Shown here one piece after another: positions 12,016 through 24,159 of a DNA stretch of 64,000 nucleotides; within the stretch, counting starts at the first letter, position 1, and every line of letters starts with the position of its first letter. The notes beneath the pieces were generated by a model. That model ran no database searches and was not told where the DNA came from. It was given only the letters and a program-made list of their open reading frames with translations. Source of the DNA: Obelidium mucronatum (taxonomy: Eukaryota > Chytridiomycota > Chytridiomycetes > Chytridiales > Chytriomycetaceae); assembly GCA_025765595.1 (NCBI GenBank), contig JAIVFH010000016.1, forward strand, positions 186,001 to 250,000, read 5' to 3'. A program made the position numbers and the translations under genes.

Positions 12016-15000
12016 ATGGCCGTGGTCAAAAGACGCACCCTCACGCGGCTGATAGTTTTCTGCGCCGCGCTCGGCGCCGCGCTGCTGTCGCTGCGTATTC
12101 TGCGGCGGCCGCTGCGCCACACGACGCATGCGGCGGCGGGCGCGTCGGCCGACGCGCGGCTGGGCGCCTACGACCGCGCGGCCGTCGAGTTTGCGCCGCC
12201 GCGCCGCCGCGCGCATTCGGCGGCGCCGACGCCGCGCGCGTTTGCGGCGCGCGCCGTCGACCGCGTCGTTCTCGTCGCGCGCATCGCCGCCGCCGCCGGC
12301 AACGCAAGCGGCCTGCTGCCGCCCCAGGCCCGCGCCGTGCTGCGCTCCTTATTCCCGCAGAACGCGCTGCCGGAGCTCACCAGCACGGACGCGAGCTGGA
12401 CGATCAGCCTCGATAATTCGCCAGTTGGCTTGAGTGTGATGCTCACGTGTATTGACTTTGGCCATGCCTGTGAACCAACCTGTCCAGCGAATTACAAGCA
12501 ACACAAAAACTCAATCGTGTCTTTGATTCCCATTGGCTGTCCAAAACAAATTGCCAACGTGAGCAGCGACATCTTTGATTCCTGGGTGACTGCACTTGAA
12601 ACTGCCCCTGAACACTCACACCTGCTATTTGTCGATGAATCAGTTGTTGGCTTCGAAAAAAATTGGCTGCATGAGTTGAGTTGATTATAATTTTCTTTTC
12701 CTTGCACTAGTGTTTGTGTTAATAACCTTTGATTCGTGAATCAGGATGATTGCTAAAGCTCATGCTTCCAAAGCAGCAATAGTCAGTGGAGCGTTGTCAT
12801 ATGGTCGTCAGACGATGGTGTCTCGCACTTCACCCCGATCAGGGTGGATTCAAAACGCTGGCATATCATTTAGAATGGCGGGTGTTTACAGAGACTGGAT
12901 TGAAGTCACCAAAGACTATTGGTTTGGAAAATTCGAATGGTACCCAAAAGTACATATGCCTGTGCCGATAAACTATAAACAAGGATTTGAGAGTGGTAGT
13001 TTCAATGTTATATACGGCGAAGACGAAGATGAGGCTGAGAAAATTCTTGGTGTCACTGGTCACATCGCCCTTGTTTCTGTAAACGCCGTCAAACAAGTCG
13101 GAGGTTTAAATTCAAGATATTTGGACCCGCATTTGTCCTTGGTGGACGTTTGCTTGAAATTGGATGCAGGGTTTATTGACCCCAGCCAGAACTTATGGAG
13201 AGCATGTGTTTTCCATGGAAAGAGCGTGGCAATTGCCAAATACTTTGACTATGATGAATTATATATTGAAGCAAATTCAGTGAAGCGAAAGGAACCAGAA
13301 TTCCCCCGCCTTGATATTGAAACCTTGTTTGATTTCCACAAGGATCGTATCATGAAATCTATTTTAAAACAACTTTGGATCAATGAGCGTATTTCCGTAA
13401 GATATGATTCTATTTGGGGCGACGGTGGATGCGGAGGATGTAAGACTAATCGTTGTTTGCAAGATAAAAAAAACTAATACAGCTCCACATCTTTTTAGGG
13501 GCATCAGAAATTCTTCCATACCTCGTTACCCTTGAAAGTCGAGTTTTTTCAATGTCAATTACATCTCCAGACACTTGGTGCTCTGGATTGTATCCAGCCT
13601 ATCGTGATACACTGGACAGACTTCGATTGAATCCGATACCTCACATTCCGTCAAAGAAATATCCATTTATTTATATTAAACATTCGGTAATGTTTGCAAT
13701 GTTAATCTCTCTCTAGATACACGTCTTACTCTTTGACATCATCTTTAGCAAGGTGAATTTGCTCTGGAGCAAATCCAAATGGACCAACAACACTTTTACA
13801 TCCCCAAAGTATGGTTTCCCAAGCATGTCCGCCCCACACTATTCATTTCACGAACAATGACCGAAACCAACACTATCATAAAAAATCCATATTTTCCACG
13901 CGGTTGGAGCAACGGTGTAGATCAAGTATGGGTTCCTGCTCCTTTCCTCAAGAGAGTCTTTGTGGAGAGTGGAGAAACGGGAAGCAGTGGGGTGCGAGTT
14001 GCCAAAGAAACAGTCGATCTGGCTCGGTTTGATCCGGAAAGTAAAAGAGGAATTGTTGGTGTTTGGGATCTGAGGTGGTTGAGAGGTGCCAGGTGGGCCG
14101 AATGGATTACAAAGAGTCACGATTTGGATGAAGATGCGAAGGAATCACGGGATGTTATGAGTACTTTGAGTGATGAGCGCGGCTTTGCTTCAAACAGAGA
14201 GGCCATGTTTATCCCAGAACCGAATGATCCATGTCAAGTTATATTCTTGTCGGTCTTCAAGTGGGAGCCTAGAAAAGATCCCGAAAGCCTCTTGCGGTCT
14301 TTCTTTCAAACATTTGGTTTGGATTCTGGTGTCTGTTTGTTGATATCAACCAAAGTATCTGGTAGGGGTTTAGCGCAGGAGGAAGTTCACAACCACGACA
14401 TGTAAGAAATATTTACCTTCTTTCTGGTCTCTGCTTCTATATTTCTAAGACCAAATCCACCTGAATATTTTTTTTTGGTAGTGTCTATGAGAATATTTTG
14501 AGAATCGCATCCAGTGTAGAATGGGTAGACTGGGATCCCAGAAACTTCAATGGAAAAACTATCCAAGACTCCAACAATTTGTGGGAATCCCGGCTACGGC
14601 CAATGCGACCGCCACGAACCCTCCTCGAAGTCAAAAAACTGATTAAAATCTCAACCAAAGAACGAGCTTGGGATGAAGTGCCTTCACTATACAAAATCGC
14701 GGATGCATATGTAAGCGCTTCTCACGGAGAAGGGTGGGGTTTGCCTGTACATGAGGCATTGGCAATGAAGCTTCCTGTGATTGCATCGGCAACCACAGGG
14801 CACAATGCTTTTCTGGATCACGAAACGGCTTGGCCTGTTGAATTAGAGCTTGATTCTGTTACGAAAAAGCCGCTGAAGTTGCCAGTGCCTGAAGAGGCTA
14901 GGATGGATTTTGGACCGAAAGCTGCGTGGGATTTGGTAAATCCCACTTTGGTTTTCACTCATACGAAAGACAGTCTATTGACATCAACCCTATTTTTTTT

Positions 15001-15222
15001 TTTAATAATCAGGTGAATTGGAAACACCTGTCAAATTGCATGCTGGATGTAGCAATTCAAAAGCTTGAGAGTTACCAGGACAGAGATACAAAATCCAAAG
15101 AAATCCACACCAAACCGTTGAACGCACGAAGGTTGCTAATGAAAAAACTTTCACCGGAAGTTGTAATGAAGGAATGGGCAATGATGCTCGCTGAGCTAGT
15201 AGAAGAAAAGGTCTGGAATTAA
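12016..15222 (+). CDS. Large type II membrane glycosyltransferase, GT4-like C-terminus
   Basis: Six exons: 12016-12674, 12745-13439, 13499-13686, 13749-14401, 14482-14935 and 15013-15222 (952 aa). A basic start and one hydrophobic helix (LIVFCAALGAALLSL) give Golgi-type topology. The first ~120 residues are GC-rich and Ala/Arg-rich. The middle resembles a GT-A nucleotide-sugar fold (SHLLFVDESVVG, later LVSVNAVKQVGGLN). The C-terminal half ends in a GT-B/GT4 signature near residue 813: SASHGEGWGLPVHEALAMKLPVIAS, here split as SASHGEGWGLP and VHEALAMKLPVIAS. The protein may therefore join two glycosyltransferase folds. Its neighbours are also secretory-pathway enzymes. Substrate and linkage are unknown. 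Confidence 0.75.
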
Positions 15223-15266
15223 AGGCATATTAATTTAAATAAAATAGACGGTACACAATTGCAAGT

Positions 15267-17021
15267 TTATTGTTTTAGCACTTTACTCCAAGAAGACAAA
15301 GACTGCTTGTTCAATTCCTTCCAAATGCTTTCACCACGTTCTCGAATACCTCGGGTATCAATTTCTGGCTTCTTGAGAATCTCACGCAACTCTTCAATGG
15401 TGTCGAAAATGTATACGTAATCTTTCATATCGTCGTACCAGTATTCCACATAGTCTTGCCATCCAGGAACGCGATCTCCCTCAATTATATAGCCCTACAA
15501 GGAGTTTTTTCTTGAGACCAAGAAGTAGAGAAAATGAAAAAAGGGAAAAATTACTTCAAGATCGTTGACAAAAAGCCTTTTCGATGGAGCCAATGTAACA
15601 ACTCCATACAAGAGGTTTTCATACATCTAGAAGTGGGCTAATTTTTAGGGTATAGTCTTTGCCAACTACATTTGTACAAGAAGGACTTTTTTTCACCTTC
15701 ATTGTGGATGCCTGATATGGAAAATCAATAAACGCCCGAAACTGACTCAATGAAGTTGGTCCTCCATAATTTCTCTTGAGCACTGACACTTCAATGTCAT
15801 TTCTTTTCAACCAACCAATAAATCGCGATTCATCGTAGTGATTATAAACTGCTGGCAGTTCAGTAACGTGTTTTGGCAAAAGCTGCACAGCCGGAAGGGT
15901 CGAGTATCCAAAAGATCGAATTAACTTGAACTAGGTTGTTGGTTTGTTTCGTCCTATTGTTATTTATCTATCCCCCCCAAAGTGTAGTTGTGTGGGTGTG
16001 TTGTGTGTTTACCTTGACCCAATCACCCAAAGCCACCTTCACATACTGAATATCAAATGGGTTATTTGCCATCCATATTATCTTTGGGAACTTTCTTCCA
16101 GGCTGGTCGCCAAGCCTTGTGACTCGTTTAAGAAGGTTGTGATAATCTGGCAAGTCGTCCTTTTTGATGGCAAAGTCGAAACGATTCGTTGTCATCATTA
16201 GAATTTTTTTGATTTTGCATAAGCGGGTTCCAGTTTCTTGTGCTGTCGCGGCGGCTTTGGAGACGCTGATTTCATCAATCCATTGAAGGAGGAACCTGGA
16301 ATCAGTGATCGTGTCTCCAACAACAACAGTGTCGTAAGTTCTATACATCAAGATATGTGTATATATATAAAAACACATAAGAAGAGGAAAAATGATGAGA
16401 GAAACTCCAAACCTGCAAAAGAATTCTCCCAAGTTTCGCTTGTGATTCCAGTAATCAACCAAACTTGCATTCAATCCGTAAAACCAATAATCACGAGGAT
16501 TGAATTCGGTGTATTTGATACCCAATTGATGGGTCATGTAGGCAAAGTCATCTTTTGTGCCAGCATGGCCATTGATGAATACAACTTTACCCGCCTTTCC
16601 ATTATTCTCGATAAATGGAGTATAACGCGGATCTGTCGAAAGAAGTGGGAATTCGATTCTCGATGGGCTGCCATAACGGATGTATGAAGTCAAAGAGGGT
16701 GGTTCTGGTTGAGGTACAATAAAATCCCAGTCGATTCTGGTAATCGTTAAAAAAAAAAAAAGAGCTCGCCCCATACAAAAATACAGAAATTTACCTGTCT
16801 GCATGCTCTTGTTCGATTACATCAAGACATTGAGGCGCTCGATGCTTGCTTTTTTCTCTCCATGCTGTTTGAGGTCTGATGTAATCGGATTTGACAGGTT
16901 CGTTGAAAAAGATGGCAGTGATTATAACGTGGCAGAAAACAACCAGCGACGCGATGAATGCGAAAATAAAGACGTGTCGTAGGCGTAGCGGAATACTTGG
17001 GTTCAGCACTTTTACCACCAT
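15267..17021 (-). CDS. Type II membrane protein, probable glycosyltransferase
   Basis: Six exons: 17021-16795, 16736-16413, 16340-16013, 15930-15697, 15626-15555 and 15494-15267 (470 aa). One N-terminal helix (HVFIFAFIASLVVFCHVIITAIFF) is followed by a luminal domain. The C-terminal half contains PYQASTMKMYENLLYGVVTLAPS, here split as PYQASTMK and MYENLLYGVVTLAPS, which resembles the donor-binding part of GT-B glycosyltransferases where an E in an EN/EAL context binds the nucleotide sugar. It is convergent with the large glycosyltransferase gene, the two stop codons being 44 bp apart. I cannot assign a CAZy family. The topology is clear and the enzymatic call is inference. Confidence 0.65.
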
Positions 17022-17224
17022 ATTTTTCTATTTGGGATTTCTTCAACACTATTTTTTTTTTAGGAATCAGAAAGTATTAAATTAAAATAACAACAATATC
17101 AGATAATCTTGGAAACTTGCGTTGAAACACTCAACACACCCTTATCTAGCAATTTTTCCGGAAGAGGGGGACTCGAAATGCCACCCGAAAAAAAAATGGA
17201 GCTCTAAATTCTCCAAGAAACAGA
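17022..17224. promoter_or_regulatory. Divergent promoter region, membrane protein and ACS
   Basis: 203 bp between outward-facing start codons. It is AT-rich on the left, with an A-tract near 17190 just before the ACS start. No specific motif recognised. Confidence 0.45.
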
Positions 17225-19604
17225 ATGACTGGCCCTGCCGACGCCCACCAGCCACCAGCCCGTCTCTTTGATCAAGAGGAATGCCCATTCCCACATGTGT
17301 CCTCTCTTCAGCAATACAAGGACATGCATGCCGAATCGATCAACAACCCTGTTGGTTTCTGGCGCAAGGTAATGGCTTATCTAAAATTCAGAGGAATTGT
17401 GTTTCAACCCCCCGGACCATACATTGATCAATACTTTTGTTTCTTCTAGCTGGCAAAGGACAACATTGATTGGATCGTTCCATTCAAGGACACCAACGTT
17501 GTTCAAGGGTGTGTAGTTGGGCTAATTGCTTGCTTGTATCATATCACCAACTCAACACTTCTCCTCTGCTAGTGGTTTCGCCGAAGGAGATATTGCCTGG
17601 TTCCCAGGCGGTTCATTGAACGTGTCCTACAACTGTATCGATCGTCACGCTGCCGAAGACCCCAACCGTGTTGCCATCATCTTCGAAGCGGATGAACCAG
17701 GAAACCACGAAAAGATCACTTACGGAACTCTCTTGCGTGAAGTTTGTCGTATTGCCAATGTATTAAAGAAGTACGGGGTCAAGAAGGGTGAGTGTTTATT
17801 ATTTTACTGTGCACATTTTTTTTTATCTGTGCTTATCTTTTTTTGTGTCCCAATCGTCAAAAGGTGATGCTGTTGCCATCTACATGCCAATGGTCCCTGA
17901 AGCTGCTTACGCCATGTTGGCCTGTGCTAGAATCGGTGCTGTTCACAGGTATTCGTTGATCGGTTTGAGTGGCGCTGGTCAATGGGTAGTTAAATGTATT
18001 TTTTTTTTTCCTCTTAGTGTTGTTTTCGCTGGTTTCTCTGCCGATGCTCTCCGTGACCGTATGGTCGATGCTGAATGCAGAATCCTCATCACGGCCGATC
18101 AAGGTTTGCGTGGTGGAAAGGTTGTCCACTTGAAGAAGATTGCCGATGATGCTCTTGCCCACGCTCCTTTGGTTGAGGTAAAAGGACCTTTGTTGAGTAT
18201 TCTAGCTTTTCGGGATATCTGACTTATCGCTTGCAGAAAGTCATTGTTTTCCAAAGAACTGGTGATGACAAGGTTCCATTCACTCCAGGCAGAGATGTGT
18301 GGTGGCACGAGGAGTGCAACACCCAACGTCCATACTGTCCAGTTGAGCCAATGGATGCCGAAGACCCATTGTTCATGTTGTACACTTCAGGAAGTACCGG
18401 AAAGCCAAAGGGTGTTGTCCACACCACTGGAGGTTACCTCTTGGGTGCCATCACTACCAGCAAATATGTCTTTGACCTTCACCCAGGTGATGTCTATGGA
18501 TGCATGGCTGATGTTGGTTGGATCACTGGTCACTCTTACATTGTCTATGGACCACTTGCCAACGGAGTTACCACTGTTCTCTTCGAATCCACCCCAACTT
18601 ACCCAGATGCTTCCCGATTCTGGCAAGTTGTTGACACTCACAAGATTACTCAATTCTACACTGCGCCAACTGCCATTCGTGCCCTTCGTCGTCTTGGAGA
18701 TGACTTTGTCAAGCCATACTCACTGAAGACTCTCCGTGTTTTGGGATCTGTTGGTGAACCAATCAACCCAGAAGCGTGGGACTGGTACAACACTGTCGTT
18801 GGACGTGGACGTTGTGCGGTTGTTGACACCTACTGGCAAACCGAGACTGGTAGCATCATTGTCACCCCACTCCCAGGTGCTATTGCTACCAAGCCAGGAG
18901 CTGCCACTCTTCCATTCTTTGGAGTTGATTTGGCTATTTTGGATGCCACCACCGGAAAGGAGCTGCCTTGGGATGGATCCGAGGAAGTTACCGGAGTCCT
19001 CGCTCTCCGTCAACCAACTCCATCTATTGCTAGAACCGTGTTTGGTGACCACAACCGTTACTTGGACACCTACATGCGTCCATACAAGGGCTTCTACTTC
19101 ACTGGAGACGGTGTTGCCAGAGATACCGACGGATACTACTGGATCAAGGGACGTGTTGATGATGTCATCAACGTCTCTGGACACCGTATGTCTACTGCTG
19201 AAATTGAATCTTGCTTGATTACCCACCAAACATGTGCTGAATCTGCTGCTGTCGGTATTAACGACGACCTTACCGGACAAGCTGTTGTTGTCTTCTGTAC
19301 ATTAAAGTCACACCACGCTGACGAGACATCTGTTGCTCATGCTTTGCGTCTGCATGTCCGTACTCAAATCGGACCTTTCGCCGCACCAAAAGCCATTGTG
19401 ATTGTCCCAGACTTGCCAAAGACCCGTTCTGGAAAGATCATGAGACGTATCTTGAGAAAGTGTGCTGGAGGTGAAATCACGGTGGAAGATGTTGAAGATG
19501 ACGAAGCCATTAGAAACAAGCTGGGAGATGTCAGTACCTTGGCCGACCCTACTATCATCAAGGTGTTGGTCCAAAAAGTGAAGAAGTCTGGACTCACCAA
19601 GTAA
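17225..19604 (+). CDS. ACS1: Acetyl-CoA synthetase (AMP-forming)
   Basis: Converts acetate, ATP and CoA to acetyl-CoA. Exons 17225-17368, 17450-17508, 17573-17787, 17864-17948, 18018-18177 and 18237-19604 give 676 aa, normal for the family. ANL-superfamily motifs appear in order: [11 protein letters not shown] near residue 268, [38 protein letters not shown] and the catalytic Lys in [11 protein letters not shown] near residue 620. There is no N-terminal targeting sequence and the C-terminus is not an SKL-type signal, so a cytosolic or nuclear enzyme is likely. All but the last exon are short, so introns crowd the 5' third. Codon usage is strongly biased, suggesting high expression. Confidence 0.96.
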
Positions 19605-19701
19605 ATTCATTCTTGTTATTTTTTTTACCATGCCTTTTTTTTCCCTTGCGTTCTCTTGGTTGTTATTGAAAGAAGTTGTCTTGAAATAAAATTTCTTATA
19701 A
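19605..19701 (+). terminator. ACS 3' end with AATAAA 11 bp before next ATG
   Basis: The only AATAAA (19685-19690) between ACS and the next plus-strand gene ends 11 bp before that gene's ATG at 19702. The ACS 3' UTR must therefore overlap the next gene's leader, or cleavage falls inside its coding region. Confidence 0.6.
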
Positions 19702-21040
19702 ATGAGTGATCAACAAGCAGTATCTGATGATGGCGGCAAGGAAACAATGAATGCGGAGCATCCATCAGCAGGGATCGTAGACGCGATTGCCGAAACAATT
19801 GTTGTTGTGCAGACAACCGTCGAGACAGTTGAGACAGTTGAGCCAGTTGAGACAGTTGAGCCAGTTGCGGCAGTGGAGACAGCGGAGCCAGTGGAGACAG
19901 TGCAGCCCGAGACAAGCGGCCACGAACAAGAACAGAGCAAAGAAGAACAGCACGGAGAGCCAGACAAGGACGCGGTGATTGCGCAGCTGCGCGCGCAGGT
20001 TGCGTTTCTGACTGCGAAGACGGCGGCGCTCGAGGCGAAGCTGGCGCTGCTCGCGCGCGCGGGCGATGCGGCGGCGGCGCCGCGGCTGGCGCACGTGGGT
20101 CGCTTTGTTTGCGGCGTTTGCTGCTTAACAAGAACAACTAACCAAAACAACCACAACAAACACAGGCAAACAAGGGCCGCGCCGCCCCGCGCAGGCAGAA
20201 GCAGGCAACGGCCGATGCGCAGGACGACGCCGACGCCGACGAGGTGAGCGATGCGCCAAGCCGAATGAGTCTATTCAACCGTTGATGATGACTAGAATAC
20301 CGACCGCCCAGTCACGCCGGAACCGTTGAAGGAAAACGCTGATCCGGCCGACGAAGCAACTACACCCCAGCAGGATGTGAGAAAGAAGATTGCCATCATG
20401 GGAGGCGTTTCTGCATTTGGAGGCGTGGGCGGCTTCAATCCATTCGCCAATGGTGCTTCTCCAACAAACGTGCTACTGAAATCCAGAAGCTCAGTTACAA
20501 ATTCTTCTGTTGGTGGGCTTTCCGAAACAGATCTTACTGAAGCCTGCGGAAAGTTTGAGGAGATTCGTGATTGGATTGCCGAATCTCTGGGAGATGAAAT
20601 GATCAAAAATTCAACTAGCGACTCCTTCTGCAGTGAGCTTCTGAAGGATGGCAGTGTCTTGTGCAGGTTTTTGTGCAGCTCGAATAATTTGACGGAAGTA
20701 TTTACGGGCGCTTTTCGATGCATAGATTGTTTTCAGCGCTATACCCAGCGCAAGCCATTAAATATAAACCCGGAAAGTTCTTGTTCATTCATAAGGTGAA
20801 TTGTAAACCTTCTGTATTTAGTTATGTTGATCTAATTTTCTGACTTGCAGGAAAACCTTTCAAACTACTTGAAGGCATGTTCAGGACTTGGAGTTAGTGC
20901 ATTGTTTGAGTACGAGGACTTGATGGATGATAAACGCCACGGATATGTTTATCGTGAGCAATTTTATTATTTTTTTGGCACAGCTTGTACTTACGTAACC
21001 CACAGATCAACTGTTGAGCTTGAAGAAATTGAAAGAGTAA
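19702..21040 (+). CDS. Calponin-homology domain protein
   Basis: Exons 19702-20094, 20166-20243, 20296-20666, 20726-20795, 20851-20953 and 21006-21040 give 349 aa. The N-terminal ~140 residues are low-complexity (Glu-Thr-Val-Glu-Pro-Val repeats, then a short coiled coil). Residues ~240-345 form a type-3-like CH domain: IRDWIAESLG, LLKDGSVLCRLFSALYP, KFLFIHKENLSNYLKAC and LFEYEDLMDDKRHGYV. Single CH domains of this kind occur in transgelin/calponin-like actin-binding proteins and in Scp1 of yeast. The CH domain becomes continuous only when the 59-bp intron starting GTTTTT is removed, which supports that unusual donor. Exon 2 is GC-rich with an Asp-Ala run. Confidence 0.8.
19822..19914 (+). repeat. 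In-frame 9/18-bp minisatellite
   Basis: Tandem units of the type GAGACAGTT and GAGCCAGTT encode Glu-Thr-Val / Glu-Pro-Val repeats in the N-terminus of the CH-domain protein. The 3' units are more degenerate and GC-richer. Confidence 0.8.
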
Positions 21041-21137
21041 AATGTATGTAAAAATAGTACAATATAAATATGTTCATAAAAAGTATAGTTTCATCTTTTA
21101 TTTTCTAATATTTATTTATTTATAAAAAATCATCAAA

Positions 21138-24099
21138 ATGATTCTGTCACAAGTGACCTTTCTTTGCTTAATAGTAGTCGTCGAGTATTGCATCGAAGAG
21201 AAAGCGCAATCCTGGCTGAACAGAGACGCGCCAGGCCAAACAATGCTTCTTCTCTTGGAATTGATCAGAGTACGTCAACTTAAAAATGCGCTTTGTTGGT
21301 TCCTAACCAGCGATTAGAGTCCACCGGCTACGCTTGAAGCCCTACTGGAAAAACTATCATCTGTAAACGCTAGCAATGGCTCCGGCGATGAATTGGCTGT
21401 GTCACTCAAAACTATGGCCACATATCAACTTTCTAAAATAACGTTGATTTCCCACGTGGATGCCATCTTTGATTTAGCGGAAGCTATTGTTTCAGAACCT
21501 GCAAACTCAATGAATCTGGACGAAACCTTTCTTGTGCTTGTAAGCCTGTGACACAAACGAAATCCGATTCGGTTTTTTTTTTGAGACTCCTTTCACAGAA
21601 AAAGACCAGCGAATTCGGAATATTCGTGAGGAGAATTGTACTGGATTACCGTTCCTTCAATTTTAAAGAAGTCGCTGCATTTTTTGATTCAATCATTGTG
21701 ACACGGAATCGAATTGTTGGTGACGACAATGCCCAAACAACAACATCTATGGACGTAGAACAGAATACTGGAAAAATGGATACATTCTCGCTGATAAGCG
21801 CAGATCGATACTTGGATTCTCTTGTATTGAACCCAAACTCTTGGAATGACACTGATGTCATAATCAAATCTGTAATGGAGATAAATAGTGCCGTACCAGA
21901 ATGCGTGAAGGCATATTATATCGAGTTCGTAATCAGCTTTTTAAATTGTGGAATGGTACCACCACTAATCTTGGCGATGTAGGCATTTGATTGCAACAAG
22001 AAATGGCGATTTCGCTACCGCACTTTCCAAACTTCATCAATTTTTCGATTATGGCGCCATTCACACCAAAAAGTACGTGCATTTTCTCTTAACTTGGCGC
22101 GTTTCTGAACATCACCTCGTGTGTTGAAATTTTTTTATAGGAGTATGCGCCATTACGCTCCTTTACACGTTGCCATAATGCACACAGCATTTGGGCACTT
22201 TGAGCGCGCTCGTGCATACTTGGATGAGGCTGTTTCTGTGGCGAGATATGTCAAAGACCAAGAATGCCTTAATCACTGCCTCAGGTAATAGAGAGACTAT
22301 TTCTCCATTTTTTTTTTCTTTCTCCTCCACGTTAAATTATTATTTTTTTTCCTCCTTAGTTTGGGCATCAAACTTCAGGCAACTGCTGTGGGGTCGGCGG
22401 AGAACAGTTTGTCTATTTCGAAGAGGCCGCGCCACACCCATCCTCAAGCGGAAGCGCTGCGGAATTTGGCATCAGAAAGTAAATCTCTCAAAATGATGGC
22501 GTTAGAGCAAGAGGGAGAGCTAGGGCAGGCGAAAATGTTGAACAGAGTGGGCCAAGGGAAGGAGGTTGTCCTTGATGCGTTGAAAAGGGCTCGTGCGATT
22601 GTATCCGCTGAAGAGAACATTATAGAAGGAAATGCCTTGTACGTTGACGAAGGGTGTGCATTTGCAGTCGAAAATACTGATGCCGAAATATGGAGCTGTT
22701 ATGGTTTGTTTTTTTTGTTTCTCCCAATTTTTGAAGTGTTGTTAACCAAACCATCAAGGTCATTCAACTGTTGCTGACTTGCACTTGAACTCTTGGGACT
22801 TTTTAGCTGAAACTGAAGACTCCGGAAATGTTGACGAAGTTATTGTTGGTCTTGTAATGCGGGCAAAAAAGGTTTGTTTTGGTGCGAAAATTTTCTCCTT
22901 TTTTTTTCCCCAACATCACATGACCAAACAAACCACCAACGACAAAACAAAAGCAATCGCTTGTTGGATGCAGTGCCGAGGCGCAATCGTTATTGAACCG
23001 AGCCAAAAGTATTGGTGGTGTATCCAACGTACAAGCAATGAAACTATGGCTTTTTGTTGAAAAATCGATCAACTTTCATGATGCGCTCAATAAGTAATTT
23101 ATTTTTCCGTGTGTTTGTGTGTGTGTGTGTGTCTGCGTGTGTATGCATCGCACATACCAAAAAAATTAATATACTGCTGTTGCAGATTCAAATCCCCCGT
23201 TGAGATGCAAGTGAAGCTGTCCGAAGTAATGGCTGCAGCCAAACTTGCAAACAATATTGATTGGATTTTGGAAGCCAAATTCATGGAAGCACAAATGTTT
23301 GCACGTGTAGGGCAAATCGAAAAAGCTCTTGATGTTGCTGCAAAGTTGATCACGGAAGCCAAGTTGTTGGACCGCGAGTTTTTATGTATACCGTACCTGC
23401 TGTTTCTGGCGGAGCTTCACTTGGTGAGATAAATGTGTTTTTTTTTGTTCTGACTTGTGTGTATATATTGATAAAGTATACAGAGTCAAGGATTAGGGCA
23501 TGCGGCGTTGCCATTGATTCTATCTTGCATTACACTATCAAAAGCATATTCCCAACATCAGGAGACTCGAAATGCATATGTTTTGTTGGCTCGCTTTTTC
23601 GTACATTCGTGGATGACTGGAAAGGCGGTTCAAACAATTGAGTCTGTTCTTGGGCCGATACTTGTTCATGGGGTATGGATCATTATTATTCCCTTCCTCT
23701 TTCAGTTTGGTTTACCTGCTCGCCGAAAAAAAAGACCTCTAAACAAAAAGGCATGGCGTTACACACACTTGCACAATGCTTATGTGTGGAATGGAAAGAA
23801 AAATCGACCCAGACAAGTTCAGCAAACGGGCAAAATCCAACCAGAATTTTGTTGCGCTTTGATCAAGCCATTAAAGGTAACAACATTAACTCTAGGTATG
23901 TCCCATTGAAGATGATGTGCTAAAAAAACAGTTTTCATGACCAGTATATGAATCAGTGGGTTGCGTGCTTGAGACGCGACAGGTGCATTTTGAGAAGGCC
24001 AAATTTTTGCATATGTTGGGGACAGATTATGTCATGCAGCGAAACGCAGCTGCGGCTCAGTTTCGTGCACTGGATGAACAAATCAGGTGCCTGCGATAG
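21138..24099 (+). CDS. APC5: Anaphase-promoting complex subunit 5-like TPR protein
   Basis: Scaffold subunit of the APC/C ubiquitin ligase. The diagnostic TPR is HYAPLHVAIMHTAFGHFERA followed by DEAVSVA and DQECLNHCL; further TPRs and a C-terminal FRALDEQIR fit APC5. Approximate exons: 21138-21269, 21318-21539, 21599-21955, 21981-22072, 22141-22284, 22360-22703, 22759-22871, 22954-23093, 23186-23423, 23484-23672, 23706-23876 and 23957-24099. Two junctions (21955/21981 and 23672/23706) are one base out of phase. A further frame change falls at an A8 run (23726-23733). These may be sequence errors or sites I mis-read, or the gene may be damaged. Other junctions agree. Confidence 0.75.
23109..23142 (+). 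repeat. GT microsatellite in APC5-like intron
   Basis: An impure (GT)n run lies just inside the 92-bp intron that precedes the exon at 23186. It starts 15 nt after the donor at 23094. Confidence 0.8.
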
Positions 24100-24159
24100 C
24101 CAAGCGCGTTCAAAAAACAATTTATGTATTTATAATAATAAAGACGGAAATATTCAAAA

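Noticed and set aside
18720..19280. Antisense and shifted open frames over acetyl-CoA synthetase
   Set aside because: Same cause: biased codon use in a highly conserved gene.
23109..23142. Tandem repeats as possible CRISPR-like or regulatory arrays
   Set aside because: Simple GT, CA and CAA microsatellites without spacer structure.
19702..24099. CH-domain and APC5-like regions as one gene
   Set aside because: The CH reading closes with a stop at 21040 after an in-phase last exon, and a new ATG starts the next frame at 21138.
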